DNA of 5,108 bases from NCBI GenBank assembly GCA_021129915.1, contig JAJOKI010000046.1:1-5108 (forward strand), written 5' to 3'. Under the pieces are notes generated by a model, which ran no database searches, was not told the origin of the DNA, and saw only the letters and a list, made by a program, of their open reading frames with translations. The position numbers and the translations under genes were made by a program. Shown here one piece after another: positions 1 to 4,573 of the stretch (its first letter is position 1; the number at the start of each line of letters is the position of its first letter). Origin of the DNA: Methanocellales archaeon. GTDB lineage: Archaea > Halobacteriota > UBA148 > JAJOKI01.

Positions 1-2
1 TA

Positions 3-335
3 GATCGTCTTACCAAACATGGTATATACGGCAGCAGGTCTGAGGCAATACTGGATGCTGTTAGAAGGCTTACTCTTGCGTTCGAAGGAGAAGATCGTTT
101 CAAGATGCTTGTTCTCAGAAGCTATCTTGGAAAGAAAAAAGAAGTGGGTTCGATAAGTGATGTGAAAAAGGTGCTGGATCGAGCCAAAATCGAAGAGGCA
201 GTTGTAGAGACCTTTAAAACAGGTGACCCTTTGAAGATAATCGATACCTTAAGGCAGGGGACATTAACATCCTCTATCCAGACATCCCCCTATTATCATC
301 TGAAGAGTTCTGGGCGGATTATGTGGGAGAACTAA
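3..335 (+). pseudogene. RHH (CopG-like) antitoxin, 5' end outside window, frame broken near its 3' end
   Basis: The reading frame is open from the left edge (first full codon at base 3), so the N-terminus is missing. The visible start of the protein, DRLTKHGIYGSRSEAILDAV, is the second half of a ribbon-helix-helix DNA-binding domain: a short loop, then the S-R-S-E-A helix seen in archaeal VapB/CopG antitoxins. A charged helical tail follows (DVKKVLDRAKIEEAV, then FKTGDPLKIIDTLRQG), typical of the toxin-binding part of such antitoxins. After base 260 the frame loses protein-like character and stops at 333-335, whereas the -1 frame continues as PIN-like sequence. Adding one G to the run at 257-260 would join the two into one frame without stops. 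An ATG at 105 lies inside the protein and is unlikely to be the start. The expected role is autorepressor and neutraliser of the PIN ribonuclease. RHH identity is fairly secure; whether the break is biological is not known. Confidence 0.65.
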
Positions 336-514
336 GAAACATAATACTACGAGGGGTAAGGTATGGTGATGCAAAGATCATCTGGGTTGCTGAATCGAAC
401 GAGTGCAGTCAGATTATAACATGGAACAAGAGACATTATATCGGAAAGACCAACATAGATGTGATGAATCCAAGAGAATATCTTGAGTTCGCAATCTTAT
501 GGCACTCGAACTGA
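260..514 (+). pseudogene. PIN-domain (VapC-like) ribonuclease, C-terminal half only
   Basis: The frame is open from 227, but recognisable protein begins about 260 with DINILYPDIPLLSSEEFWAD. The C-terminal half of a PIN nuclease follows. GVRYGDAKIIWVAESNECSQ matches the helix carrying the third acidic residue (the D of GDAK), and IITWNKRHY is the T-W-N-x-R-H-[FY] motif near the fourth metal-site position. The domain closes with DVMNPREYLEF, the usual 'x-P-x-E-[FY]-L' end of the fold. The N-terminal strand with the first catalytic aspartate (V-x-D-T/S-N/S) is not visible in any frame upstream, so the enzyme would be inactive. The last seven residues before the stop at 512-514 are not PIN-like: they are read from the opposite strand of the cas1 remnant, so the native stop has been lost. 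It is either part of an RHH-PIN fusion or a VapC that lost its front half by deletion. Confidence 0.6.
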
Positions 515-856
515 ATTACATCCTTGGTTTTTATATTCCTGCCACCATACTTCATCGTCTTCTCAAAATATTCCTCTTTGATCTGACGCTTACAACAGTT
601 TGGTCAACAAAAATTCGGAACATCTCAATGGTGTCAAAGACAAATGATTTCTTGTTGTAATTATCAGTATGCATAAAACCAACGTATGGATCCAATCCTG
701 CGATAATGCAGGCTTTCTCCACCATAGAGTACAGCACACCATACCCATAATTCAGCAAGCAATTGAACTCATCCTTAGCAGGATTCCTGCTCCTGCCATC
801 TCTTCAGCCTTCTCCAGGCAGTTACCGGAGCTCCATACTTCCTGGGCATGTCCTCC
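487..856 (-). pseudogene. cas1: cas1 remnant (CRISPR integrase), C-terminal half with several lesions
   Basis: Cas1 is the metal-dependent integrase that inserts new spacers into CRISPR arrays with Cas2. Read on the minus strand, bases about 800 to 592 give DGRSRNPAKDEFNCLLNYGY, then GVLYSMVEKACIIAGLDPYV, then GFMHTDNYNKKSFVFDTIEM. This is the unmistakable Cas1 C-terminal core, with the catalytic His (HTDN) and the acidic VFDTIE helix. The central part is long open sequence, but four defects are visible. (1) Everything before about 856 is missing, including the catalytic Glu of the E-G-x-A motif, of which only GHAQEVW-like sequence remains. (2) A frame change lies near 800. (3) A second frame change after DQTVV (about 591) leads into KRQIKEEYFEKT. 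(4) An apparent deletion of roughly 30 residues joins EYFEKT to KYGGRNIKTKDVIQFECHKIAN, the normal Cas1 end, and homology stops near 487. No active protein can be made. No cas2 follows; the sequence runs into the PIN tail. Confidence 0.88.
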
Positions 857-1407
857 TTTGATTACAGACCGAGCATGTTTGATCCTCTGATTTTGATATT
901 TTCCCATACTTTGAATAGAGGTTCTCCTTTGCTCTATCTACGTCGTAATCCCCGAGATTTTTCAAACTGATAACGTTATTCCCCTTATCCTGCTCGTACT
1001 TGTCTTCTAGATCGCTCAAAATCCCTTCTTTATTTTGCCTGATACATGTACCTATTTTTACTAAAAAATTGGTATCTTCATTTTGTCCAAGTTCATCATA
1101 CTCATTGAACCACGGTAAAATCTTGATTTTATCAAATGTACTTTCGACTGTAGTAATCATTGATGTTGGTGTTATGTCTGCACTCCTCGAACTGCCCTTC
1201 TTATATAACCAGTTTATCCCTGGAATATTCCTCGATATTCACACCCTTATACTCAAACACATTCCCCCCACTTTCAAGGGCAATAAATAATATGCTCGTC
1301 GTATCTCTGTTTGCAGGGTCGTCCACTAAAATATCCAAAGGATCGTCAATACTTTTTCCTTCTTTTTCAACTGCATACTCCCCAATATTCCTTATCCCCT
1401 CAATCAT
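822..1407 (-). pseudogene. cas8b: cas8b/csh1-type Cascade large subunit, N-terminal third, frameshifted and truncated
   Basis: Cas8b is the large subunit of type I-B Cascade, needed for target recognition. The ATG at 1407 begins MIEGIRNIGEYAVEKEGKSI, the characteristic Csh1 start, followed by DDPLDILVDDP and VFEYKGVNIEEYSRDK. The frame then ends at a TAA at 1201-1203. Skipping one base at 1212 restores WLYKKGSSRSADITPTSMIT from 1211, the family's conserved 'Y-L-Y-K-K-G-S-S ... T-P-T-S' region, and the frame continues through STFDKIKILPWFNEY to the zinc-finger-like CSVC at 864-875. Family members run to roughly 500-700 residues, but homology stops here after about 183. The next bases belong to cas1, and a TAA at 822-824 ends the frame. 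The missing part includes the second half of the zinc site and the whole C-terminal domain. Promoter-like sequence lies upstream at about 1505-1512. Recognition is from motifs; the I-B assignment rests on this subunit alone. Confidence 0.82.
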
Positions 1408-1410
1408 CTC

Positions 1411-1485
1411 TCAGTCCACCCACCATAATACAACACTATCACCATTCCTAACATCATCATCCTCGGGTTTGAGTTTGATATACAT
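1411..1485 (-). other. 24-codon upstream reading frame before cas8b, possibly the stub of cas6
   Basis: An ATG at 1485 opens a short frame beginning MYIKLKPEDDDV and ending in a TGA at 1411-1413, three bases before the cas8b ATG and in the same frame as it. The first dozen residues resemble the N-terminal strand of Cas6 proteins (x-I-x-L-K-P-x-x-D), and cas6 is a common upstream neighbour of cas8b. A deletion leaving only the front of cas6 is therefore possible. The second half, RNGDSVVLWWVD, does not resemble a Cas6 end. Alternatives are a short leader peptide coupled to cas8b translation, or a cas8b N-terminal extension cut off by a TGG-to-TGA change. The homology stretch is too short to decide. 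Confidence 0.3.
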
Positions 1486-1496
1486 TTTTATATCAA
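1475..1496. repeat. perfect 8-bp inverted repeat, TTGATATA / TATATCAA
   Basis: TTGATATA at 1475-1482 is the exact reverse complement of TATATCAA at 1489-1496, with six bases between. It lies in the intergenic region upstream of cas8b and covers the start of the 24-codon frame. The dyad would suit an operator for a dimeric regulator such as an RHH or winged-helix protein, and both types are encoded nearby. It is AT-only apart from one G and one C per arm pair, so chance in AT-rich DNA is possible. Confidence 0.4.
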
Positions 1497-1504
1497 TGTA
1501 CTAT

Positions 1505-1512
1505 ACTTATAA
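1505..1512 (-). promoter_or_regulatory. candidate TATA box for the former cas operon
   Basis: On the minus strand TTATAAGT starts 27 bases before the ATG at 1485, preceded by a purine-rich GGAAGG that could act as the TFB-recognition element. This spacing would place transcription start at or next to that ATG, giving a leaderless or nearly leaderless message as is common in archaea. A second AT-rich stretch, GATATAAAAA (about 1486-1495), is too close to the ATG at 1485 but could serve the cas8b start at 1407 with a longer leader. Assigned by position and composition only. Confidence 0.35.
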
Positions 1513-1601
1513 CCTTCCTAATAGCAGGGTGAAAGTGTTTTATCCTTATTTTCGATTGGAATCTATAAAGTTTGTATACGCCAAACTCTCGTTTAATATA
1601 T

Positions 1602-1625
1602 TGAACGGTGGTTCAGTTGATTGAA
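1602..1625. repeat. alternating TGAAC / GTTCA / TGAAC half-sites
   Basis: TGAAC (1602-1606), GTTCA (1611-1615) and TGAAC (1621-1625, within TTGAAC) form two overlapping inverted repeats with spacers of four and five bases. The cluster straddles the GTG start proposed for the winged-helix remnant at 1608. Such a triple arrangement resembles an autoregulatory operator, but the arms are only five bases long. Confidence 0.3.
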
Positions 1626-1834
1626 CTGTCTGAAAAATATGTGGACTGGAAGATGTTCAGATTCTTTTGGAAGATATTACCATGAGAGTGCACGAACTGA
1701 AAATCGCCGACAGATTTCTGGGCGTCGATGAGAACATAATATCACTGGCGACCGAGAAGTATCAGCCTTCCACGAGTTTAACCAGCCAAGCGAAACTTTT
1801 ATATCATCACAAATTATTACATCGTAATGTGACT
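1608..1834 (+). pseudogene. winged-helix DNA-binding domain remnant, frameshifted, C-terminal part lost
   Basis: From a GTG at 1608 the frame reads MVQLIELSEKYVDWKMFRFF and then runs out at a stop soon after 1668. The -1 frame picks up as LEDITMRVHELKIADRFLGV, DENIISLATEKYQ, then LTSQAKLLYHHKLLHRN. Joined, these match the pattern of archaeal winged-helix domains of the 'D-W-K-x-x-x-F-F-L-x-N-P-T ... H-x-x-E-x-A-x-x-L-G-V ... T-x-S-x-A-x-x-x-Y ... L-L-Y-x-x-x-L-x-x-N' type, often found fused to a minimal nucleotidyltransferase. One extra T in the run at 1665-1668 would repair the frame. Nothing of a catalytic domain follows. The second frame stays open into the antitoxin gene at 1835, so an in-frame chimera is possible. 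The identification rests on pattern similarity in a decayed sequence; the alternative is that bases 1667-1834 are a genuine N-terminal extension of the antitoxin. Confidence 0.45.
1797..1805 (+). promoter_or_regulatory. candidate TATA box for the vapBC-like pair
   Basis: TTTTATATC preceded by the purine-rich CGAAAC fits an archaeal TATA/BRE element. Transcription would begin about 25 bases downstream, near 1825-1830, leaving a leader of only a few bases before the ATG at 1835. This supports 1835 over the upstream TTG at 1667 as the antitoxin start. It lies inside the winged-helix remnant, so it may have arisen or been recruited after decay. Confidence 0.45.
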
Positions 1835-2146
1835 ATGAAAAACCTGCAAATCCGTCTCCCAGGGGATGAACTGCGTGAAGTTGAGAAACTCACGAAAGCG
1901 ATGCATATGAGCAAATCCGAAGTGGCTCGGAATGCACTCCATGAGGGGCTGAAATCTTTGAAGATGAGCATCGCAGCCAAAAAATACGTAGATGATGAGT
2001 TCACGCTGTGTAAAGCTGCAGAGTTTGCCGGCGTCAGCATTCAAGAAATGAGCGAATATATGGGCAGAAGAGAAATCCCCTTCTTCAAGTACTCCACAGA
2101 GGAACTTGAACGTGATGTGAAAAGAGCTAAAAAGTTGCTAAGGTGA
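1835..2146 (+). CDS. RHH antitoxin with C-terminal UPF0175-like toxin-binding region (VapB-like)
   Basis: This 103-residue antitoxin would neutralise the PIN toxin encoded immediately downstream and repress their shared promoter. Residues 1-42 form a ribbon-helix-helix domain: the strand KNLQIRLPGDEL, then helices carrying M-S-K-S-E-V-A-R-N-A-L-H-E-G-L. Residues 46-95 (AAKKYVDDEFTLCKAAEFAG, VSIQEMSEYMGRREIPF, then YSTEELERDV) match the UPF0175 pattern 'A-x-x-x-Y-x-x-G/D-x-x-x-x-x-K-A-A-E-x-A-G-V-S', a small helix-turn-helix-like module common in archaeal antitoxins. The ATG at 1835 is preferred because the RHH strand begins directly after it and a TATA-like element sits about 30 bases upstream. 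The frame is open further upstream to 1634, so a fused longer protein cannot be excluded. Its stop overlaps a GTG that could start the toxin. No damage is visible. Confidence 0.85.
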   Translation: MKNLQIRLPGDELREVEKLTKAMHMSKSEVARNALHEGLKSLKMSIAAKKYVDDEFTLCKAAEFAGVSIQEMSEYMGRREIPFFKYSTEELERDVKRAKKLLR

Positions 2147-2148
2147 CG

Positions 2149-2634
2149 ATGCGTGTTTTCGTGGATTCTTCCACCCTAATAGCACTTTCAAAGATAGGAG
2201 AACTTGAGTTTCTGAGAGAGTTATTCAACAGAATTTATATTACAAGAACCATAGAAAATGAAATCTCACGCTATGAGTTTCCTGAAACCCAAAAAATCAA
2301 GGAGGCAGTAGGCGACTGGATGAAAGTTGTAGAAGTTTCTGGAGATACTAAGCGTTTCACGAAATTTGGACTGGATGAAGGAGAAGCAACTCTTTTTCTT
2401 ACTGATAAGGAAGACATACTTGTTCTTGATGAATTAAATGCAAGGAGGATGGCGGAAGTTAGGGGAAGAACATTCACTGGCTTGCTTGGTTTGATAGTTG
2501 CCTCTGCAGAGCGCGGTAAAATCACCAAAAAAAGAGCACTTGGCATAATTGACAAACTTGTCGAGAGCAATTTCAGGTTAAGCATCGAGCTTTATAGGAA
2601 GACGAGGGAGAGAATAGAAATCTACAATTTATAA
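2149..2634 (+). CDS. PIN-domain ribonuclease toxin, DUF3368 type (VapC-like)
   Basis: The predicted product is a 161-residue Mg-dependent endoribonuclease toxin that would act on RNA in the cytoplasm and be held in check by the upstream antitoxin. MRVFVDSSTLIALSKIGELE carries the first acidic residue (D6) in the 'F-V-D-S-S-x-L-I-x-L-x-K-I-G-x-L' motif typical of the DUF3368 branch of PIN proteins. E38 (IENEIS) is the likely second. GLDEGEATLFL (E77/E79) and VLDELNARRMAEV (D94) supply the third and fourth. TGLLGLIVASAERG and FRLSIELYRK are the usual family C-terminal features. Length and motifs indicate an intact gene. A GTG at 2143 would overlap the antitoxin stop (GTGA); the ATG at 2149 is chosen because the core strand starts right behind it. 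Either way translation is probably coupled to the antitoxin. The RNA target cannot be deduced. Confidence 0.88.
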   Translation: MRVFVDSSTLIALSKIGELEFLRELFNRIYITRTIENEISRYEFPETQKIKEAVGDWMKVVEVSGDTKRFTKFGLDEGEATLFLTDKEDILVLDELNARRMAEVRGRTFTGLLGLIVASAERGKITKKRALGIIDKLVESNFRLSIELYRKTRERIEIYNL

Positions 2635-2675
2635 CCCCGGCGCGCCTTCCTCGCTGGCTTGGCTATCGTAGATTT
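2618..2675. terminator. inverted repeat across the convergent toxin / reductase gene ends
   Basis: AAATCTAC (2618-2625) and GTAGATTT (2668-2675) are perfect reverse complements flanking a 42-base GC-rich interval that contains the palindrome GGCGCGCC (2639-2646). The arms cover both converging gene ends: the toxin stop at 2632-2634 lies inside and the reductase stop at 2674-2676 overlaps the right arm. A bidirectional 3'-end structure is plausible. The loop is large and no strong T tract follows on either strand, so termination activity is uncertain. It also marks the change from AT-rich accessory to GC-richer core sequence. Confidence 0.3.
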
Positions 2676-3843
2676 ATCTCAGCGCCTTCGCCAGCACTCC
2701 TGACAATCTCAACAACCCTGGCTTCGCCAGAATCAACTCCTTCACCACTGCCGAGGGATAATCCATGTCTCCATATTGAGATATGATGCCCAGAACCCCT
2801 GGGTCGTCAAGCGCCCCGATAACCCCATTGAAATCGGAGTCGCTCAGCTTTCCCAAACTTTCATGAATCTTCATCCCAATTTTTAGCTCTCGTCCTATGA
2901 CAGACCTCCAGCGCCTTTCATACTCCGCCAGGCGTTTCGCTGACGTATCCCCCTCTTTTATCGCTTTTGCCGCCACTTCACCTGCAATCTTTGCGCAGAG
3001 GACACCGGTGTAGATACCTCCACCAGAAGTCGGTTTAACCTGTCCTGCTGCATCACCGACGAGCATTACGCCATCGGCTGTGGTTCGCTCAGGCGGCCCA
3101 AGTGGAATGCCACCGACCACAAAATCAAGATATGACCCATGATATCGTTTGGAGATGATTGAATGCGACTCCAACATGGTCCTGAAATGATGGAACGGTT
3201 TCGCATTCGCACATAGCCCAATTCTTGCAATGCCATCCTCAATAGGAATTGTCCAGGCGAAAAATCCCGGTGCAACCGACCCTGTAAATACCTCTACAAA
3301 TTCCGGGTCGCGCAACTCATACAAACCCTCGATCTGTACGCCGCCGAGGACCTTTTTTACGTTTCCCAGAGCAGCCCATCTGGCGACCTGACTTTTAACA
3401 CCATCTGCACCGATGACGATGTCCGCCTCTATCTTCAGATGCTCTCCGTGGCTGATAACCTCAAGAACTCGATTTTTCAATCCAACTGCCCTGGTCTTTA
3501 GCAGAATATCGACGCCCATCTTGAGCGCCCGACGCACAAGTTCCTGATCAAATGTCTTACGCTCGATCACATATGCCTTGGTCTCGTTTCCGCCGACTGC
3601 AATGCTGTTGCCGTCTGGAGAATATATGAAGGCGCCTTTGACCTCCCGGTTTATCCATCTGCCCAATCCAATTTCACATTCATCTAAGGCTCTGGTACTG
3701 ATGATGCCCGCACATGCTACTGGCGCTCCGATCTCCTGGTGTTCCTCGATGAGTAGGGTATCTGCCCCATTCTTGGCAGCATATTTTGCCACCATTGACC
3801 CAATGGGACCGGCACCGACGACCACCACATCATATTTCATCAT
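2674..3843 (-). CDS. geranylgeranyl reductase family FAD-dependent flavoprotein
   Basis: The likely role is reduction of double bonds in the geranylgeranyl chains of archaeal ether lipids, at the membrane surface with an external electron donor. The 389-residue protein opens with the Rossmann motif KYDVVVVGAGPIGS (GxGxxG at 10-15) and the ribose-binding acidic end LLIEEH (about 31-35). A cysteine motif VACAGIIS (C44) follows, in the place of the conserved C-x-G segment of these reductases. GADGVKS (145-151) is the central p-hydroxybenzoate-hydroxylase-fold signature. GFFAWTIP (193-200) corresponds to the family's Y-x-W-x-F-P substrate-channel motif. GDAAGQVKPTSGGGIYTG (263-280) closes the FAD site. 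The length is typical and the gene looks intact. ATG codons at 3843 and 3840 are adjacent; the first is used here. Archaea carry several paralogues, so it could serve menaquinone or polyprenol saturation, or another oxidation, instead of phospholipids. Confidence 0.85.
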   Translation of the reverse strand: MMKYDVVVVGAGPIGSMVAKYAAKNGADTLLIEEHQEIGAPVACAGIISTRALDECEIGLGRWINREVKGAFIYSPDGNSIAVGGNETKAYVIERKTFDQELVRRALKMGVDILLKTRAVGLKNRVLEVISHGEHLKIEADIVIGADGVKSQVARWAALGNVKKVLGGVQIEGLYELRDPEFVEVFTGSVAPGFFAWTIPIEDGIARIGLCANAKPFHHFRTMLESHSIISKRYHGSYLDFVVGGIPLGPPERTTADGVMLVGDAAGQVKPTSGGGIYTGVLCAKIAGEVAAKAIKEGDTSAKRLAEYERRWRSVIGRELKIGMKIHESLGKLSDSDFNGVIGALDDPGVLGIISQYGDMDYPSAVVKELILAKPGLLRLSGVLAKALR

Positions 3844-3899
3844 ATCATCATACTTTTAAACGTGGAATGATATATAGCAACTTGTTCTAATTGGGTGAT
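3844..3899. promoter_or_regulatory. compact divergent promoter region with a shared TATATA element
   Basis: Fewer than 60 bases separate the reductase start from the start of the plus-strand operon. The centre holds TGATATATAG (3868-3877), which reads as a TATA box on both strands. It lies about 28 bases from the reductase ATG on one side and about 28-30 from the ATG pair at 3900/3903 on the other, giving near-leaderless messages both ways. TTTTAAA at about 3854-3860 is another AT-rich candidate. GGGTGA at 3893-3898 is a ribosome-binding site for the plus-strand gene. Confidence 0.4.
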
Positions 3900-3902
3900 A
3901 TG

Positions 3903-4214
3903 ATGACGCTTAAAACCAGAATCCTCAAATTTTTAAGGATAGGCACGGAAGACCCTGAAATCGATTATATGTGCAAAATCGTCAAACACAATGGCAAAAA
4001 AATCGGTGAAAGCATAGCTGTCGATGATGCGCAATTGCTGATTAAACACAAAAAAGAAATTCTCTCCATCCCATTGGATTCTATTAGCGCTGTATCGGAT
4101 GAGATCACCGTCAATAAATTCAACAGGGCTAAAGCCAAGAAGATGGGGCAGCAGTGGAGAAATGAACGAAGAGACGAGATGAAATACGATGAGGATGGGA
4201 TGCCGATTCAATGA
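3903..4214 (+). CDS. small conserved archaeal protein, function unknown (possibly DUF5749-type)
   Basis: This is a 103-residue soluble protein with no signal peptide or membrane segment. The N-terminal helix [13 protein letters not shown] is followed by a stretch that looks beta-rich, with alternating hydrophobic positions: [32 protein letters not shown] and [12 protein letters not shown]. The C-terminus is a strongly charged helix ([20 protein letters not shown]). This layout and the position next to pth2 recall a small archaeal beta-barrel family of unknown function, DUF5749, but I recognise it only by general resemblance. Two ATG codons lie in tandem at 3900 and 3903; GGGTGA at 3893-3898 is better spaced for 3903. 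Its stop overlaps the pth2 start (ATGA at 4211-4214), so the two are co-transcribed and probably translationally coupled. The basic tail may hint at RNA or ribosome contact, which is inference only. Confidence 0.7.
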   Translation: MTLKTRILKFLRIGTEDPEIDYMCKIVKHNGKKIGESIAVDDAQLLIKHKKEILSIPLDSISAVSDEITVNKFNRAKAKKMGQQWRNERRDEMKYDEDGMPIQ

Positions 4215-4564
4215 TGGAATCCGAGTATAAGCAGTGTATAGTCGTCAGGACCGATATCATCCTATCACGGGGCAAATTGGCTGCACAGGTGGCGCACGCA
4301 GCGGTTTCAGCATATGAGTTTGCAGAACCCCGAATGCGTAAGGCATGGAAAGATGGAGGTCAGAAGAAGGTCGTTCTGAAAGTGAGCAATCAGAGGGAAT
4401 TGTTTGAGTTGAAAGATGAGGCACGGCGACTGAATCTTCCAACCGCTCTGGTCACAGACGCTGGATTGACAGAGGTGCCGCCAGGAACTATCACAGCACT
4501 GGGCATTGGGCCGGCAAAAGGCGAGGATCTGGATGAACTTACAGGGCATCTGACGTTATTATGA
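4211..4564 (+). CDS. pth2: peptidyl-tRNA hydrolase, archaeal/eukaryotic type (Pth2)
   Basis: Pth2 cleaves the ester bond of peptidyl-tRNAs that drop off the ribosome, recycling tRNA in the cytoplasm. The 117-residue protein shows the whole family layout: the first strand [10 protein letters not shown], the signature [18 protein letters not shown] (residues 21-38, with the conserved K22, Q26 and H29), the middle strand [16 protein letters not shown], and the C-terminal signature [20 protein letters not shown] followed by GPA (about 80-102, with D83 and the T-E-V-P-P-G-T turn). Length is normal for a minimal archaeal Pth2. The ATG at 4211 overlaps the upstream stop and a second ATG follows at 4214. 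Malate dehydrogenase begins nine bases after its stop, so it sits mid-operon. It is unrelated to bacterial Pth, which supports an archaeal source for the window. Intact. Confidence 0.96.
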   Translation: MMESEYKQCIVVRTDIILSRGKLAAQVAHAAVSAYEFAEPRMRKAWKDGGQKKVVLKVSNQRELFELKDEARRLNLPTALVTDAGLTEVPPGTITALGIGPAKGEDLDELTGHLTLL

Positions 4565-4568
4565 GGTG
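4563..4568 (+). promoter_or_regulatory. ribosome-binding site of malate dehydrogenase
   Basis: GAGGTG lies five bases before the ATG at 4574 and overlaps the end of the pth2 stop codon. It matches the archaeal anti-Shine-Dalgarno sequence well and fixes the start of the malate dehydrogenase gene. Confidence 0.65.
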
Positions 4569-4573
4569 TGGTA

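Noticed and set aside
257..260. Programmed -1 frameshift at the G run
   Set aside because: The site is not a standard X-XXY-YYZ slippery heptamer and no clear downstream structure is visible. The missing PIN front half favours decay or a read error.
669..890. Plus-strand 73-codon frame
   Set aside because: It is antisense to the clear cas1 segment and has no start signal or recognisable motif.
1000..1624. Long plus-strand reading frames over the cas8b region, up to 154 codons
   Set aside because: Their translations are low-complexity and Ser/Pro/Leu-rich, with no domain. They are the antisense of cas8b, whose minus-strand frame matches a known family.
1430..1640. A CRISPR array or leader next to the cas remnant
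   Set aside because: No direct repeats of 25-40 bases at regular spacing are visible here or elsewhere in the window; only short dyads are present.
2271..2585. Minus-strand 104-codon frame
   Set aside because: It is the antisense shadow of the PIN toxin, Ser-rich and without motifs.
2639..2646. GGCGCGCC as an attachment site
   Set aside because: It is a single 8-base palindrome with no integrase gene or second copy in the window.
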